From the IMG/VR virus record IMGVR_UViG_3300030450_002812, positions 1-35,242 of that record: a DNA stretch of 35,242 nt; one strand, written 5' to 3'. Within the stretch, counting starts at the first letter, position 1, and every line of letters begins with the position of its first letter. The notes below the pieces were generated by a model. The model searched no databases, had not been told where the DNA came from, and worked only from the letters and a program-made list of their open reading frames with translations. A program made the translations under genes and the position numbers. Source of the DNA: a virus. Below, piece by piece: positions 16,599 to 24,707 of the stretch.

Positions 16599-16694
16599 TT
16601 ATCTCCTCTTAATAGACTTTCGTTTCGTTTTTCTTTTTGCTGACTTTTTGGGTCTTCCTCTTTTTTTCCCATAAGTTCCTTTACCCTTTGGCAT
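16599..16694 (-). CDS. 31-aa basic AT-hook peptide
   Basis: A very short but convincing gene: AGGAG lies six bases before the ATG, and its stop is two bases before the next start. The product is almost half lysine and arginine, and contains KKRGRPKKS, an AT-hook core (GRP flanked by basic residues) that binds the minor groove of AT-rich DNA. It lies between two virion protein genes, so it may be packed in the virion or bind phage DNA during head filling. Its actual role is unknown. Confidence 0.75.
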   Translation of the reverse strand: MPKGKGTYGKKRGRPKKSAKRKTKRKSIKRR

Positions 16695-16703
16695 AATTAT
16701 CTC

Positions 16704-18260
16704 CTAAAATGTTTCTACTTTTAATTTTGCGCTACCCTTCTGCTGAGGAGTGTTTCCAAGTACCTCAATAAGAGAATTTATCTTAGCTGCGTCTGTTGCG
16801 TCTTGCTTTCCACTAAGTGGTGAGTTATATAGAGCGCTTACAACAAACTCTGCGTTAGGGCAACTACTGATTGTCCAATCTACAGCGCCTGTCTCATAAT
16901 TGATTCTACCTACATTGCTTCCACTATACTTTAGATTTCCATATCCATCGTCTCTAACGAAAATATCTTTAGTCGATGAGGAATATGTTACTGGATCATA
17001 TACAGTATCAGCCTCAAGCCTAGCATTTACTGCGCTTGGTACATTTGCAAGTGCTGGGATTCTACCATTAGCCTGAGCTAAGAATCTAACTGATGCTCCA
17101 GCGCCACTTGTTCCTGCTGTTAGTGCTATTGCTGATGTTGAAAGTTTTGTCTGTGATTCAAATATTACATCTCCACCCCTAATAAATACGTTTACTTTCT
17201 TCTCAAATAGATTGCCTGCTGTGTAATAAGCTGTATCTAAAGCGTCTTGTATTTTTGATATCAGACCATTAGCGCCACCAAAATTACCATTAGTTGCATC
17301 TGTAGTAAAGCTTATCTCTAAGGCTGAACCACCATCTGCTGCTACTGTTAGGTAGTATGTGGTCGATGCTGTTAATCCTGTAGGTGTATTTGATGTTACA
17401 TCTGATAGCCCTAGGCCTTGATAGCCTTTAGTATAGAACTGTATCGCTACTGAGCCTGGCATAATTCCACATAGAGCCGATGATGCTCTACCATATCCAA
17501 AGAAATTCATAGCTTTAAATCTTCCAAGATTATCTGTTTGGGCTACACTATACTTGTCATAGTCATGATATGCGTTGAAGAATGGCAATCTAACTGCAAC
17601 GTCATCTGCATGAGTTGCTGCTGTAGATCCATGTACTCCTCTTTTAACTGTAATCGTACTATTGGCTAGGTCAGCTCCAGTCCCTACAGTTAAAACCTCA
17701 AGTATTTCATTCTCAAGTCTAATTAAATCTCCAACTCTAATAAATTTAGAGTGTCCATTTTCTAGGTAAATTGTAGTTACTGTGGCATCCGATGCAACGT
17801 CACCTGATGTGGCTGTGTCTATATCTGCTGTTGAGTCTACATACTCATTTGAATTTGGCGCTACAGATGTTATTACGTCTCCTTCATATAAGTCTGTGTC
17901 ATTGTCAGTCATTATTGCTCTAACTGCTGGCATTGTAATAACCTCACCAGGACTTAGAAGGAAATGTAGGAAGTTTTCATTGCCTATGGTATCCTCATCT
18001 GTCCATTGTTGGAATCCAAATATTGCTATCGCTGGGAAAGAACCAGTATTAGATACTCGCACCATCGATATATCTCCAGACTTTTGCGCTGAAGCGCTAG
18101 AGTCTTTGCTGATATCTAAAAGCAAATCATTAGTAGTGTCACTGTAGCCTATAGATTTGCTAATAGATGTGATTGGTTTCGAGGCTCTCCTTCCTCCCCT
18201 AAAGACATTGCCACTTATTGTTCCATATTGTGGTGTGTCGCCACCTGCTCCTAAACCCAT
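16704..18260 (-). CDS. Large beta-rich virion protein
   Basis: A 518-residue protein, rich in T, S, G, A and D, with ribosome site AGGAG. The N terminus is glycine-rich and basic (GLGAGGDTPQYG, RGGRRASK). Repeated beta patterns, including a segment TPTGLTASTTYYLTV like a fibronectin-type strand, suggest several surface domains. It is a structural protein of the head-tail or fibre class; no enzyme motif is visible. It lies between fibre-like genes and the connector genes. Confidence 0.6.
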   Translation of the reverse strand: MGLGAGGDTPQYGTISGNVFRGGRRASKPITSISKSIGYSDTTNDLLLDISKDSSASAQKSGDISMVRVSNTGSFPAIAIFGFQQWTDEDTIGNENFLHFLLSPGEVITMPAVRAIMTDNDTDLYEGDVITSVAPNSNEYVDSTADIDTATSGDVASDATVTTIYLENGHSKFIRVGDLIRLENEILEVLTVGTGADLANSTITVKRGVHGSTAATHADDVAVRLPFFNAYHDYDKYSVAQTDNLGRFKAMNFFGYGRASSALCGIMPGSVAIQFYTKGYQGLGLSDVTSNTPTGLTASTTYYLTVAADGGSALEISFTTDATNGNFGGANGLISKIQDALDTAYYTAGNLFEKKVNVFIRGGDVIFESQTKLSTSAIALTAGTSGAGASVRFLAQANGRIPALANVPSAVNARLEADTVYDPVTYSSSTKDIFVRDDGYGNLKYSGSNVGRINYETGAVDWTISSCPNAEFVVSALYNSPLSGKQDATDAAKINSLIEVLGNTPQQKGSAKLKVETF

Positions 18261-18270
18261 AATTCTTCTC

Positions 18271-19065
18271 CTACGTTAAATGATACTTTACTGTTATATT
18301 TACTGAATAGTCAGAGTTTACGCTATCTGACCTTAAAAACGCTAAAATTACTTTTCCTGATGTTACTGCTGCACTATCTACTGTCCAACTAGTTAAATAT
18401 GGTTGCTCACTACCTGCATTAGTTACATCACTATTGTGTGCTAATAATGTTCCATTTGTTAAGCACGATGTTGCCCCTGATGTAAAATCATAGCTAAATA
18501 AGTGCATACGAGTTGTGTCACCTGTGGCTGCATCTGCACCCTCTATTGAAGTAACAGCATCTATGGATATATTATCTTGTATATACCATAGAACTGGAAC
18601 TAAGTCACTTGCTCGTGTTCCATTTGCATCTGCTGTTGTAAATGTTGTCGCAGGGTCAGTCCCTGTGCCAAATGCAGGGTGATACCCTGATATAGAAGAA
18701 CCAAAATTAGCACTTGAGAATGGAATAGCGTGATGAGTGTCGTCTATAAAATTTGTAGATTCTGAATTACCTGTATTGAAGTGTGCATACTGAGTGTTTA
18801 CTATATTACCTGAACCATAAACAAGCTCGTTAGTTGTATCTACTTGCATAACCACGTCACCTGAAGTATTTCTAACCATAAGTGTCGCTGTAGCATCATC
18901 ATTAATAGGTGCAATTCTAACTTGGTCATCTGAAAGTGCTAAAGCAGATGAAGTCCCACTACCATCTTTTACAACTTTTGTGCTTGTAGAAATTCCACTA
19001 TTAGAATTATCTAATTGCAATAAATCTACATAGCTTGCTTTTAATGTCTTCCCTGATAAACTCAT
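18271..19065 (-). CDS. Fibre-like virion protein
   Basis: A 264-residue beta-rich protein with strong GAGGAG ribosome site. The first part resembles phage fibre shaft text (LQLDNSNSGIS, VRIAPINDDATATLMVRNT, followed by VMQVDTTNELV), in which data-like beta repeats precede a globular head. It has no cysteine-rich or catalytic motif. Together with its neighbours it forms a group of fibre-type genes. The receptor is unknown. Confidence 0.55.
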   Translation of the reverse strand: MSLSGKTLKASYVDLLQLDNSNSGISTSTKVVKDGSGTSSALALSDDQVRIAPINDDATATLMVRNTSGDVVMQVDTTNELVYGSGNIVNTQYAHFNTGNSESTNFIDDTHHAIPFSSANFGSSISGYHPAFGTGTDPATTFTTADANGTRASDLVPVLWYIQDNISIDAVTSIEGADAATGDTTRMHLFSYDFTSGATSCLTNGTLLAHNSDVTNAGSEQPYLTSWTVDSAAVTSGKVILAFLRSDSVNSDYSVNITVKYHLT

Positions 19066-19074
19066 AAATCTCCT

Positions 19075-19761
19075 CTATTGCCCATCGTATATTGTTGATG
19101 GCAATACTGTCGCCTTAATAATAAATGGGGGGTCACATAAACCATGTGTTACTCTTAATCCATAATACAAGTACGCAGATTTAGTTGAGCCTGCTGTGCC
19201 AAACCCTATCCAAAATTCATTTGATTCACCTATAGCTGCTAAATGAGTTGAATTTAAAACCCATTTTACAGTCTTGACATGGTCATCATATTCACCATCA
19301 CTATAATAAAGACCTATAGCACCATCATATTCAAGCTCTGCCGATACAGCAGAATAGCCATCTGTTGCATTTGCACTGCTCAGTCCTATATCTATTCTTG
19401 TACTTGTAGACCTAACATCTATAGCAAAATGAGCTTCAATTTCGACTAATTCACTGTCAGGGGTTTTGAAAGATACTTTATGGGTATCATCCTCAACTGT
19501 GATTGCATTTTGAATTTCATAAGATACTGAACTTGTTAAATCCCCTTGCAACCTTGTATAACCAATAATCTTGCCTGCAAAATCATTATCATCTACATAT
19601 TTCTTAGTCGCAACTTCATTTTCCTCTGTTGGTTGCTCCTCTACAAAAACACGATTATCTTTAAGCAATAACCCAGTAGAATCATCATTGATCTTAACCA
19701 CCTGTCTATCTGATGATAGATTGTTCTGCAATTTTAAAGTATTTTCGTTTATAAACGCCAT
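19075..19761 (-). CDS. Fibre-like virion protein with KKYVDD motif
   Basis: A 228-residue protein with ATKKYVDDND near residue 52, a motif common at the base of phage tail fibres. The N terminus (ENTLKLQNN, then VVKINDDSTGLLLKDNRVFV) matches shaft-type repeats seen in the next gene. The C-terminal beta domain could be a lectin-like head. It starts at the stop of the preceding small gene (TAATG). The function in adsorption is inferred. Confidence 0.6.
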   Translation of the reverse strand: MAFINENTLKLQNNLSSDRQVVKINDDSTGLLLKDNRVFVEEQPTEENEVATKKYVDDNDFAGKIIGYTRLQGDLTSSVSYEIQNAITVEDDTHKVSFKTPDSELVEIEAHFAIDVRSTSTRIDIGLSSANATDGYSAVSAELEYDGAIGLYYSDGEYDDHVKTVKWVLNSTHLAAIGESNEFWIGFGTAGSTKSAYLYYGLRVTHGLCDPPFIIKATVLPSTIYDGQ

Positions 19762-19979
19762 TAATCTGTGCCTTCGTAATTCTTCATTCTTGGAAACTTC
19801 TCAACAAACTTTGCTGTCTCCAAGTCTTCTAATCTTTTGTGTATCTTGTTTACTTGCTCTTTCTCAAATAGAGGGGGGTGAGCCTGCCCCTCTATCTTTT
19901 CTAATCTTTTAAATATGTTTGTGACCCACCCTTGTCCTTGTATAAGTGGATTTAGTTTATTTGCTAGCCACTTTATCAT
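19761..19979 (-). CDS. Small coiled-coil protein
   Basis: A 72-residue helical protein with heptad-like segments (NIFKRLEKIEG, then QVNKIHKRLEDLETAKF). ATG 19979 is chosen; a GTG three bases upstream is possible. It overlaps the end of the preceding gene in another frame and is coupled to the fibre gene that follows. It may be a trimerisation or assembly helper. No family is recognised. Confidence 0.5.
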   Translation of the reverse strand: MIKWLANKLNPLIQGQGWVTNIFKRLEKIEGQAHPPLFEKEQVNKIHKRLEDLETAKFVEKFPRMKNYEGTD

Positions 19980-20265
19980 CACTTCTTAGCCCCTTAATAA
20001 AACCTCTTACCATAGAGCCGAAAATGTTATCTATTAAGTCTATAAACCATGGCTCCACTGTCTTGTTCCAAACCTTTTTAGTGACGCTCCATTTACTTAA
20101 ACCTAAAGTCATTACCTTGCCAACACTCTCACATGCTGTTTCAATGACTGAGCAGATATGCTCGTTAGGTACTTTCTTTAGTACCCATAAAACCATTGCA
20201 GATGCTCCACCACCTACCATTAAACCTGAATTGCTACTTAATACTCCTAGTACTGAATCTAACAT
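19957..20265 (-). CDS. Small protein of lysis region, possible holin partner
   Basis: A 102-residue protein with strong AGGAG site. The N-terminal part has a glycine- and small-residue-rich hydrophobic stretch (GLMVGGGASAMVLWVLKKV, residues about 14-32) that could insert in a membrane. The rest is amphipathic, with two tryptophans and a basic C terminus. I recall similar proteins from marine phages without known function. Placement after the holin candidate supports a lysis or membrane role. Confidence 0.45.
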   Translation of the reverse strand: MLDSVLGVLSSNSGLMVGGGASAMVLWVLKKVPNEHICSVIETACESVGKVMTLGLSKWSVTKKVWNKTVEPWFIDLIDNIFGSMVRGFIKGLRSDDKVASK

Positions 20266-20278
20266 ATGTTATCTCCTT

Positions 20279-20575
20279 TTAATAATGTTTGTCTTGCTTT
20301 CGCATAAATTTTTCTTTTAATCCATTGCCACTCATAGATGCTAGGATTTCTACTATCGCCCTGTAACTTGCCTTTAGCTCTGATTGCTTTATCTCAACCT
20401 TCTTGCTGTTGTCGATAAGCTTAATCACGATCGATTCAAGACGAGTAAAAGATTCTCTAAGCTCTGTCTGTAGCTCGTTCGTTATCCAATCGTTCTGAGT
20501 CTTTACGTAATATGCTAGGGCCACTAAACCCACGAGACTAACGCCATATTCCCTAATTAACTCAAAAATATCCAT
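20279..20575 (-). CDS. Holin-like membrane protein (BhlA/UviB type)
   Basis: A 98-residue protein with one N-terminal membrane segment (about residues 10-25, YGVSLVGLVALAYYV) followed by a long charged coiled coil (QTELRESFTRLESIVIKLI and on). This matches the BhlA/UviB holin-like layout. Such proteins open the inner membrane to let the endolysin act. It lies just after the endolysin and the metallophosphoesterase in the late operon and before another small membrane-type protein. It starts on the stop of the previous gene. Confidence 0.6.
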   Translation of the reverse strand: MDIFELIREYGVSLVGLVALAYYVKTQNDWITNELQTELRESFTRLESIVIKLIDNSKKVEIKQSELKASYRAIVEILASMSGNGLKEKFMRKQDKHY

Positions 20576-20724
20576 TATTTAATTACAAATTTTTTAAATA
20601 CATATAATGCTACTATTACTATAAAGACAGATAAGACATCTACAACATGATTCCCACTGTCACTTTCAAAAGAACCTACAGGCGTTTCCACCTTAAAGGA
20701 TTCTAGCTTTTGCCTACCTTCCAT
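20575..20724 (-). CDS. Small single-span membrane protein
   Basis: A 49-residue protein, with a polar acidic N-terminal half and a C-terminal membrane segment (VVDVLSVFIVIVALYVF, about residues 27-43) ending in lysines (KKFVIK). This is a C-tail-anchored topology, N-out and C-in by the positive-inside rule. Its stop overlaps the start of the holin-like gene. It may be a second holin, an antiholin or a spanin-like element. The ribosome site is weak. Confidence 0.6.
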   Translation of the reverse strand: MEGRQKLESFKVETPVGSFESDSGNHVVDVLSVFIVIVALYVFKKFVIK

Positions 20725-20767
20725 TTACTTGTAAAATGTTGGAAGTGACGTTGCATTACTCCAATAC

Positions 20768-21982
20768 TTATACGACAACTTCAAAGATTGTTTTTGTTTT
20801 CTGTCTTTTCTTTGCACTTTTTGCATTATATGCCTCCAGTGATTCTTTAATATTGTAACCCTTATCCTTTACATTCTGAAGATCTACCTTGATTCCATCT
20901 CTATTCCCATCGTTATAGAAGATGTAGCAGTTTTGACTTGCCCTGCCATTTAAATTTAGAGCCTTCTCTGAATAATCATTAGCTCCAACCATTGACGAGC
21001 TTCTACCAAAATTATCGCCCACTCTAGCTGAATGAACATGCCCAAATATAACGTAGTCAATCTTTATTCCCTTTAAAGAGTATCTTCCAGCGATTTGGTT
21101 CACTGAGGAGTCTAGTTTTCCTCTTAGCGAGCCATGCCCATGAAGCATTAATAAATTTTGACCTGCGACATTTATTACTAATTCTGATGGATCCCCATGT
21201 ATAAATTTAACACAACTATCTCTAAATAAATACCTTAAACATTGAAATATCGTATAATCATAGTTATCTGAGGCTACAACATCACTCCACCCCATCTCTT
21301 TATTAGCTCTACCTTCATTACCAATAACAGATGCGACAGTGACGTTAAAGTCTTCATTTAAGTCAAGTATAGCCTGTTGCAGTATGTCCACACCAAGGAA
21401 TGTCGCATTAGCTCTGTTTGTAGCTTGATTTAAAAGTTCATCGAGTCTTCTATCGCTATTCATTAAATCACCAGTCAAAGCCATTACTACATTGCTTATG
21501 TTTGCTGTTTTAAAGTAGGTTTTAGCCTTATTTACGAAATGTTTTACTCTTGATGATGCAACCTTGAAATCATATCGATTGTTTTCTAATTCGACCAATT
21601 CGTTGAAGTGGACATCACTAAATTGTATAACCCCAACAGCCTTATTACTTGTTCTATGCTTGCTGGTCGTCTTACTTAACTTGTTATTTTCAAAAAGCGT
21701 TATTAATTCTTTAGTATACTCTTCTACAGCATTTTCTATTCTAGCATGTTCACGAAATGCCTTATTGTAGATTCTATTGTTGTCCTGAGCCTTCTGCTTC
21801 TGCTTAGATAATCTTACGTTCTCTCGTACGATATCGTGGTCAGCATCCCATATTGGGAATACTGTCTTTGAGCGACATTTAATGCAACCATACCTCTGCT
21901 TGTCTGTTGTAGCGCATCTACCTTGCTTAGACATGCCTATATGGTAACAATTAGGACAAATCAACTTCTTAGGGTCTATCAT
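20768..21982 (-). CDS. Zinc-ribbon/metallophosphoesterase fusion
   Basis: A 404-residue protein with very strong AGGAGG site. Cysteines 9, 12, 33 and 36 form an N-terminal zinc ribbon ending RYGCIKC, like the ribbon of transposase-type DNA-binding proteins. A charged helix follows, then a calcineurin-like phosphoesterase with D123-V-H125, G171-D172, GNE (221-223), HGHG (281-284) and GHVH (314-317). The usual GNH[DE] histidine is replaced, reading GNEGR. Such enzymes hydrolyse phosphodiesters, often of nucleic acids. The position between endolysin and holin-like genes is unusual. It may act on host DNA or on phage DNA ends. Confidence 0.8.
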   Translation of the reverse strand: MIDPKKLICPNCYHIGMSKQGRCATTDKQRYGCIKCRSKTVFPIWDADHDIVRENVRLSKQKQKAQDNNRIYNKAFREHARIENAVEEYTKELITLFENNKLSKTTSKHRTSNKAVGVIQFSDVHFNELVELENNRYDFKVASSRVKHFVNKAKTYFKTANISNVVMALTGDLMNSDRRLDELLNQATNRANATFLGVDILQQAILDLNEDFNVTVASVIGNEGRANKEMGWSDVVASDNYDYTIFQCLRYLFRDSCVKFIHGDPSELVINVAGQNLLMLHGHGSLRGKLDSSVNQIAGRYSLKGIKIDYVIFGHVHSARVGDNFGRSSSMVGANDYSEKALNLNGRASQNCYIFYNDGNRDGIKVDLQNVKDKGYNIKESLEAYNAKSAKKRQKTKTIFEVVV

Positions 21983-21997
21983 AGACCTCCTGGCTTG

Positions 21998-22420
21998 TTA
22001 TTGTGACTTAACTATCTCACTTAACTCTTTAGCCCTATTAGGACTATCTGACCTTGCCCATTTACTATCGAGCATCTCCTCACCAGCCATCTTAAAGTTA
22101 TCATCTTTTATGTATTGTATTGTTTTTCTAAATTTTCGTACTCCAGAGAATCCTATCTGGAATATCATATTAATGAGGACTTCTTTTATCGCTTTAGGCT
22201 TATCCCAGAACCATTCGTTCCAGTCATCATTAGAGCCTATGCTTTTGATAATTCCTTTAATCTTATTGTCTAAGACTAGGTCGGCAGTCTCTCTATCCAT
22301 GTATAGATCTTTTATAGCGAACCCATAACCAATAGTATCAAATCCATTAGAGCATTTATAAACTTTAGGCTCGTAGCCTTCGTGGTGTGCAATCTGTTTT
22401 TTTAAATTATCAAGATTCAT
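21998..22420 (-). CDS. Endolysin, T4-type lysozyme (GH24)
   Basis: A 140-residue muramidase that cuts the glycan chains of peptidoglycan for lysis. The active-site layout is E14-x8-C23-x5-T29 (HHEG, then YKCSNGFDTIGYG). In T4 lysozyme the second position is Asp20; cysteine there occurs in many phage lysozymes and is known to keep activity. The later segment WFWDKPKAIKEVLINMIFQIG is typical of the family. There is no signal peptide, so export depends on a holin. I choose ATG 22420; a TTG upstream at 22444 is less likely. It overlaps the previous gene by 11 bases. Confidence 0.9.
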   Translation of the reverse strand: MNLDNLKKQIAHHEGYEPKVYKCSNGFDTIGYGFAIKDLYMDRETADLVLDNKIKGIIKSIGSNDDWNEWFWDKPKAIKEVLINMIFQIGFSGVRKFRKTIQYIKDDNFKMAGEEMLDSKWARSDSPNRAKELSEIVKSQ

Positions 22421-22646
22421 CTTCTGTCCAATTTGATTTAGCAAGTTCTATTAATATTTCACTATGGCTATAGGTTGTCATGCCATCAAAACAAGTAGGT
22501 GTGTCACCATCCCATTTTAATATCGCTTGAGTGCCATCTAATGTTTTTCTTAGCGTACTCATAGATGATTGTATTGCACTTGAAATCATTTCATCTGTTA
22601 TATCAGATACATTTACAATTACCCATTTTCTATTACTATAATCCAT
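22410..22646 (-). CDS. Small conserved-type phage protein, unknown
   Basis: A 78-residue protein starting on the stop of the LamG gene (TAATG) and running into the endolysin. The text WVIVNVSDI, then RKTLDGTQAILKWDGDTP and TYSHSEILIELAKS, matches small proteins I recall next to endolysin genes of uncultured marine phages. No motif or membrane segment is visible. Possibly a lysis-timing or virion protein. Confidence 0.5.
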   Translation of the reverse strand: MDYSNRKWVIVNVSDITDEMISSAIQSSMSTLRKTLDGTQAILKWDGDTPTCFDGMTTYSHSEILIELAKSNWTEDES

Positions 22647-23779
22647 TAAGGTGTCTCTCCTTTAAAAGCTGATGCATCCATATTTTTCAAAATACCTGGA
22701 TTCCCATTAACTTCTTGTACAACCAAGTTCGTTAAGTATAAAACTTCACTTGAACTCATATTGTATGCTTTGAGCTTACAAGTAGTTGCATGTGTTGCTA
22801 CAAAATTAATCTCACATCTTTCAAATGTTGTATTAGTTGTATCATATGCATGATGATAATTTCCACCATCATATACTATCCATCTCGCAGAACCTGTATT
22901 GATTTTAGTATCAAAAGACACCTTGTAGGTTTGCCCTATAGTTAAATTAGTTGAGAATCCAGTTTCAGCTGCTTTTAAATTAAAATCAGCACCATCATCG
23001 TCATCTACATAAGTAATCTCCAAAGCATTACTAACATTAGCTATTGTATTATTACCTATAGCTTCCCATCCATATGTTCCACTTGCAAATACACTTGCAT
23101 CTGAATCTACTAAATTAGAACCTAAAGTAGGATTAGTTTCATCTCCTATTATTTCAAGTTTAGAAAGGTGGCTATCAAGCACTCCATCACCCATACGCCA
23201 CCATGCTTGTAGATTAGATGAGCATACGCCTTCTTTGTGATTATAAGGCTCTCTGCCATTATATAGTGTTTTAACTTCTGATGCTGATAATGCTTTATCG
23301 TAAATGGTTACTTCTGATATGTTTCCATTCATATAGGCATCAATAGCTTCTCCAATGACTAAACTTCCTGTGGGGAAAGTTATAGTAACTGCTGTACTTG
23401 ATGAGCCATCCTCTACACCATTTAAGTATATTTTTCTTGTTCCTGATGTATATGTTGTGACACAATGATACCATTTATTTGCACCTAAAGCTGTTCCTGA
23501 TACCAAAGAATTTGCACCTGTATTATCTCCAATATATGTCCTCAATTTCCCATCAGTATTTACAAAAAAATTATAACCATTATTGGTAGCATAATGACTA
23601 AGTATACCATTATAATCTACATCATTAATTTTTATCCATGCCGATATAGTAAATGATTGTATATCAAAAGCACTTTTATCTCCACAATCTATATAATCAT
23701 TAGTACCATCAAACGATAAAGAGAACTCATCTCTGAATTTATCGCCACCCATTGTTGTTATTCTACGTGTCGGGAACAT
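22646..23779 (-). CDS. LamG/concanavalin-like adhesin on virion
   Basis: A 377-residue protein. Residues about 20-180 are a LamG-type jelly-roll lectin fold: SFDGTNDYIDCGD, FTISAWIKI, WYHCVTTYTSGTRKIYLNG, then GNISEVTIYDKALSASEV. Residues about 220-370 look like a second beta domain of carbohydrate-binding-module type (TYKVSFDTKINTGSARW). It is expressed a few genes after the major capsid, so it may decorate the head and help the particle stick to polysaccharides or mucus-like surfaces. The glycan target is unknown. Coupling with both neighbours is by TAATG overlaps. Confidence 0.75.
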   Translation of the reverse strand: MFPTRRITTMGGDKFRDEFSLSFDGTNDYIDCGDKSAFDIQSFTISAWIKINDVDYNGILSHYATNNGYNFFVNTDGKLRTYIGDNTGANSLVSGTALGANKWYHCVTTYTSGTRKIYLNGVEDGSSSTAVTITFPTGSLVIGEAIDAYMNGNISEVTIYDKALSASEVKTLYNGREPYNHKEGVCSSNLQAWWRMGDGVLDSHLSKLEIIGDETNPTLGSNLVDSDASVFASGTYGWEAIGNNTIANVSNALEITYVDDDDGADFNLKAAETGFSTNLTIGQTYKVSFDTKINTGSARWIVYDGGNYHHAYDTTNTTFERCEINFVATHATTCKLKAYNMSSSEVLYLTNLVVQEVNGNPGILKNMDASAFKGETP

Positions 23780-24285
23780 TAATCTTTTACGATGCCAAAT
23801 TTAAAGAGAATATCTTCACCCGAACCAATAACAATGTCGCCACCACTTGAATTAACAACTCCAAATTTCAAGTCTTTGTAAGTGTCTGTTGATTTCATTA
23901 CTAAGCCTATATTTGCTTTAGTCCCAACTCTTGCAGCACCAACGTCTGTCCAATTACTAATTTCAACTATTGCCACACTATTATCTGCCACAGCAACTGC
24001 AGCGTTTACAGCACTACCAACAGTACCTAAATCAGTTCCACTTGTGTCTGTTATTATTAGATATATAGTTCCACCAGTGTCTGTTGTGTCTATTGCTGTT
24101 ATAGATTGCAATATACAGACACCACCTTTAACTGCTGTTGCATTTGGAATTGATATGTTTTCACACATTAGATCACCATTTGAATATGTTGCTTCTGCTA
24201 TATCAGGTACTACTGTAATTAAATCAACTGCCATCTTGTTGAGTTTTTCTGCTGCGCTATATCCTTTTAAATCTGTCTCTGCCAT
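23779..24285 (-). CDS. Virion surface protein, unknown
   Basis: A 168-residue beta-rich protein with valine, threonine and aspartate repeats (DTTDTGGTIYLIITDTSG) and no cysteine-rich or enzymatic motif. It sits between the capsid module and the LamG adhesin. This suggests a head decoration or fibre base, and it starts on the stop of the previous gene. I recall similar proteins in marine phage genomes without known function. Confidence 0.55.
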   Translation of the reverse strand: MAETDLKGYSAAEKLNKMAVDLITVVPDIAEATYSNGDLMCENISIPNATAVKGGVCILQSITAIDTTDTGGTIYLIITDTSGTDLGTVGSAVNAAVAVADNSVAIVEISNWTDVGAARVGTKANIGLVMKSTDTYKDLKFGVVNSSGGDIVIGSGEDILFKFGIVKD

Positions 24286-24458
24286 TATTTCTCCTTAGTC
24301 TTGTTCTTCTTGAAAATTTTATCGTAATTTTTTTTATATTGATCGTCTGCCAAGTCTATTCTAAGCCAGTCACCTTTTCCATTCCTATTAAGGTCTCCCT
24401 TTTTCCTAATCACTCTGTGCTGACCTGTAGTTGAATTTAAATGTGGGTCTGCAGCCAT
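24285..24458 (-). CDS. Small basic protein, unknown
   Basis: A 57-residue protein with many lysines, ending KNKTKEK. The middle (RNGKGDWLRIDLADDQYKKN) suggests a small folded unit. Its stop overlaps the start of the next gene (TAATG), and it begins two bases before the end of the previous gene, so it fills an otherwise empty gap in the operon. No family is recognised. Confidence 0.6.
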   Translation of the reverse strand: MAADPHLNSTTGQHRVIRKKGDLNRNGKGDWLRIDLADDQYKKNYDKIFKKNKTKEK

Positions 24459-24459
24459 T

Positions 24460-24645
24460 CTACTTTTCCTCTTTCTTCGCTTTTTTAACCACCTTCTTCT
24501 TTTTCTTAGGCTCTTGATATAAAGTGTAGTCTTTCATTCCATTCACTCTTACCCACTGGCCTGATTCAATTAAATTTTTAGCCTCTTTTGTTTCAGAGTC
24601 TTTTAGTGTAGCTATGTTCCCACCAATATTTTTTAAATATATCAT
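24460..24645 (-). CDS. Small lysine-tailed protein after capsid
   Basis: A 61-residue protein with a GGAG ribosome site five bases before ATG 24645. An upstream extension to 24699 would run through the terminator hairpin and is rejected. It begins MIYLKNIGGNIATLKD, a small beta-type domain with GQWVRVNG, and ends in a lysine-rich tail (PKKKKKVVKKAKKEE). It is the first gene after the capsid terminator, and resembles small head-completion or decoration proteins by position only. Confidence 0.6.
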   Translation of the reverse strand: MIYLKNIGGNIATLKDSETKEAKNLIESGQWVRVNGMKDYTLYQEPKKKKKVVKKAKKEEK

Positions 24646-24662
24646 ATGTTCTCCATTTAAAT

Positions 24663-24688
24663 AAAGGGGGCAGTTACCCACCCCCTTT
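24663..24688 (-). terminator. Intrinsic terminator after major capsid gene
   Basis: AAAGGGGG (24663-24670) and CCCCCTTT (24681-24688) form an eight-pair GC-rich stem with a ten-base loop. On the minus strand the stem is followed by a short T-rich run. It lies 20 bases after the capsid stop codon and before the next gene. It probably lets capsid mRNA be made in excess over downstream tail genes through partial termination. Confidence 0.75.
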
Positions 24689-24707
24689 AGTATTAACAAC
24701 TTACTGA

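Noticed and set aside
24646-24699. N-terminal extension of the small gene after capsid
   Set aside because: It would run through the terminator hairpin, and GGAG directly precedes the inner ATG at 24645.
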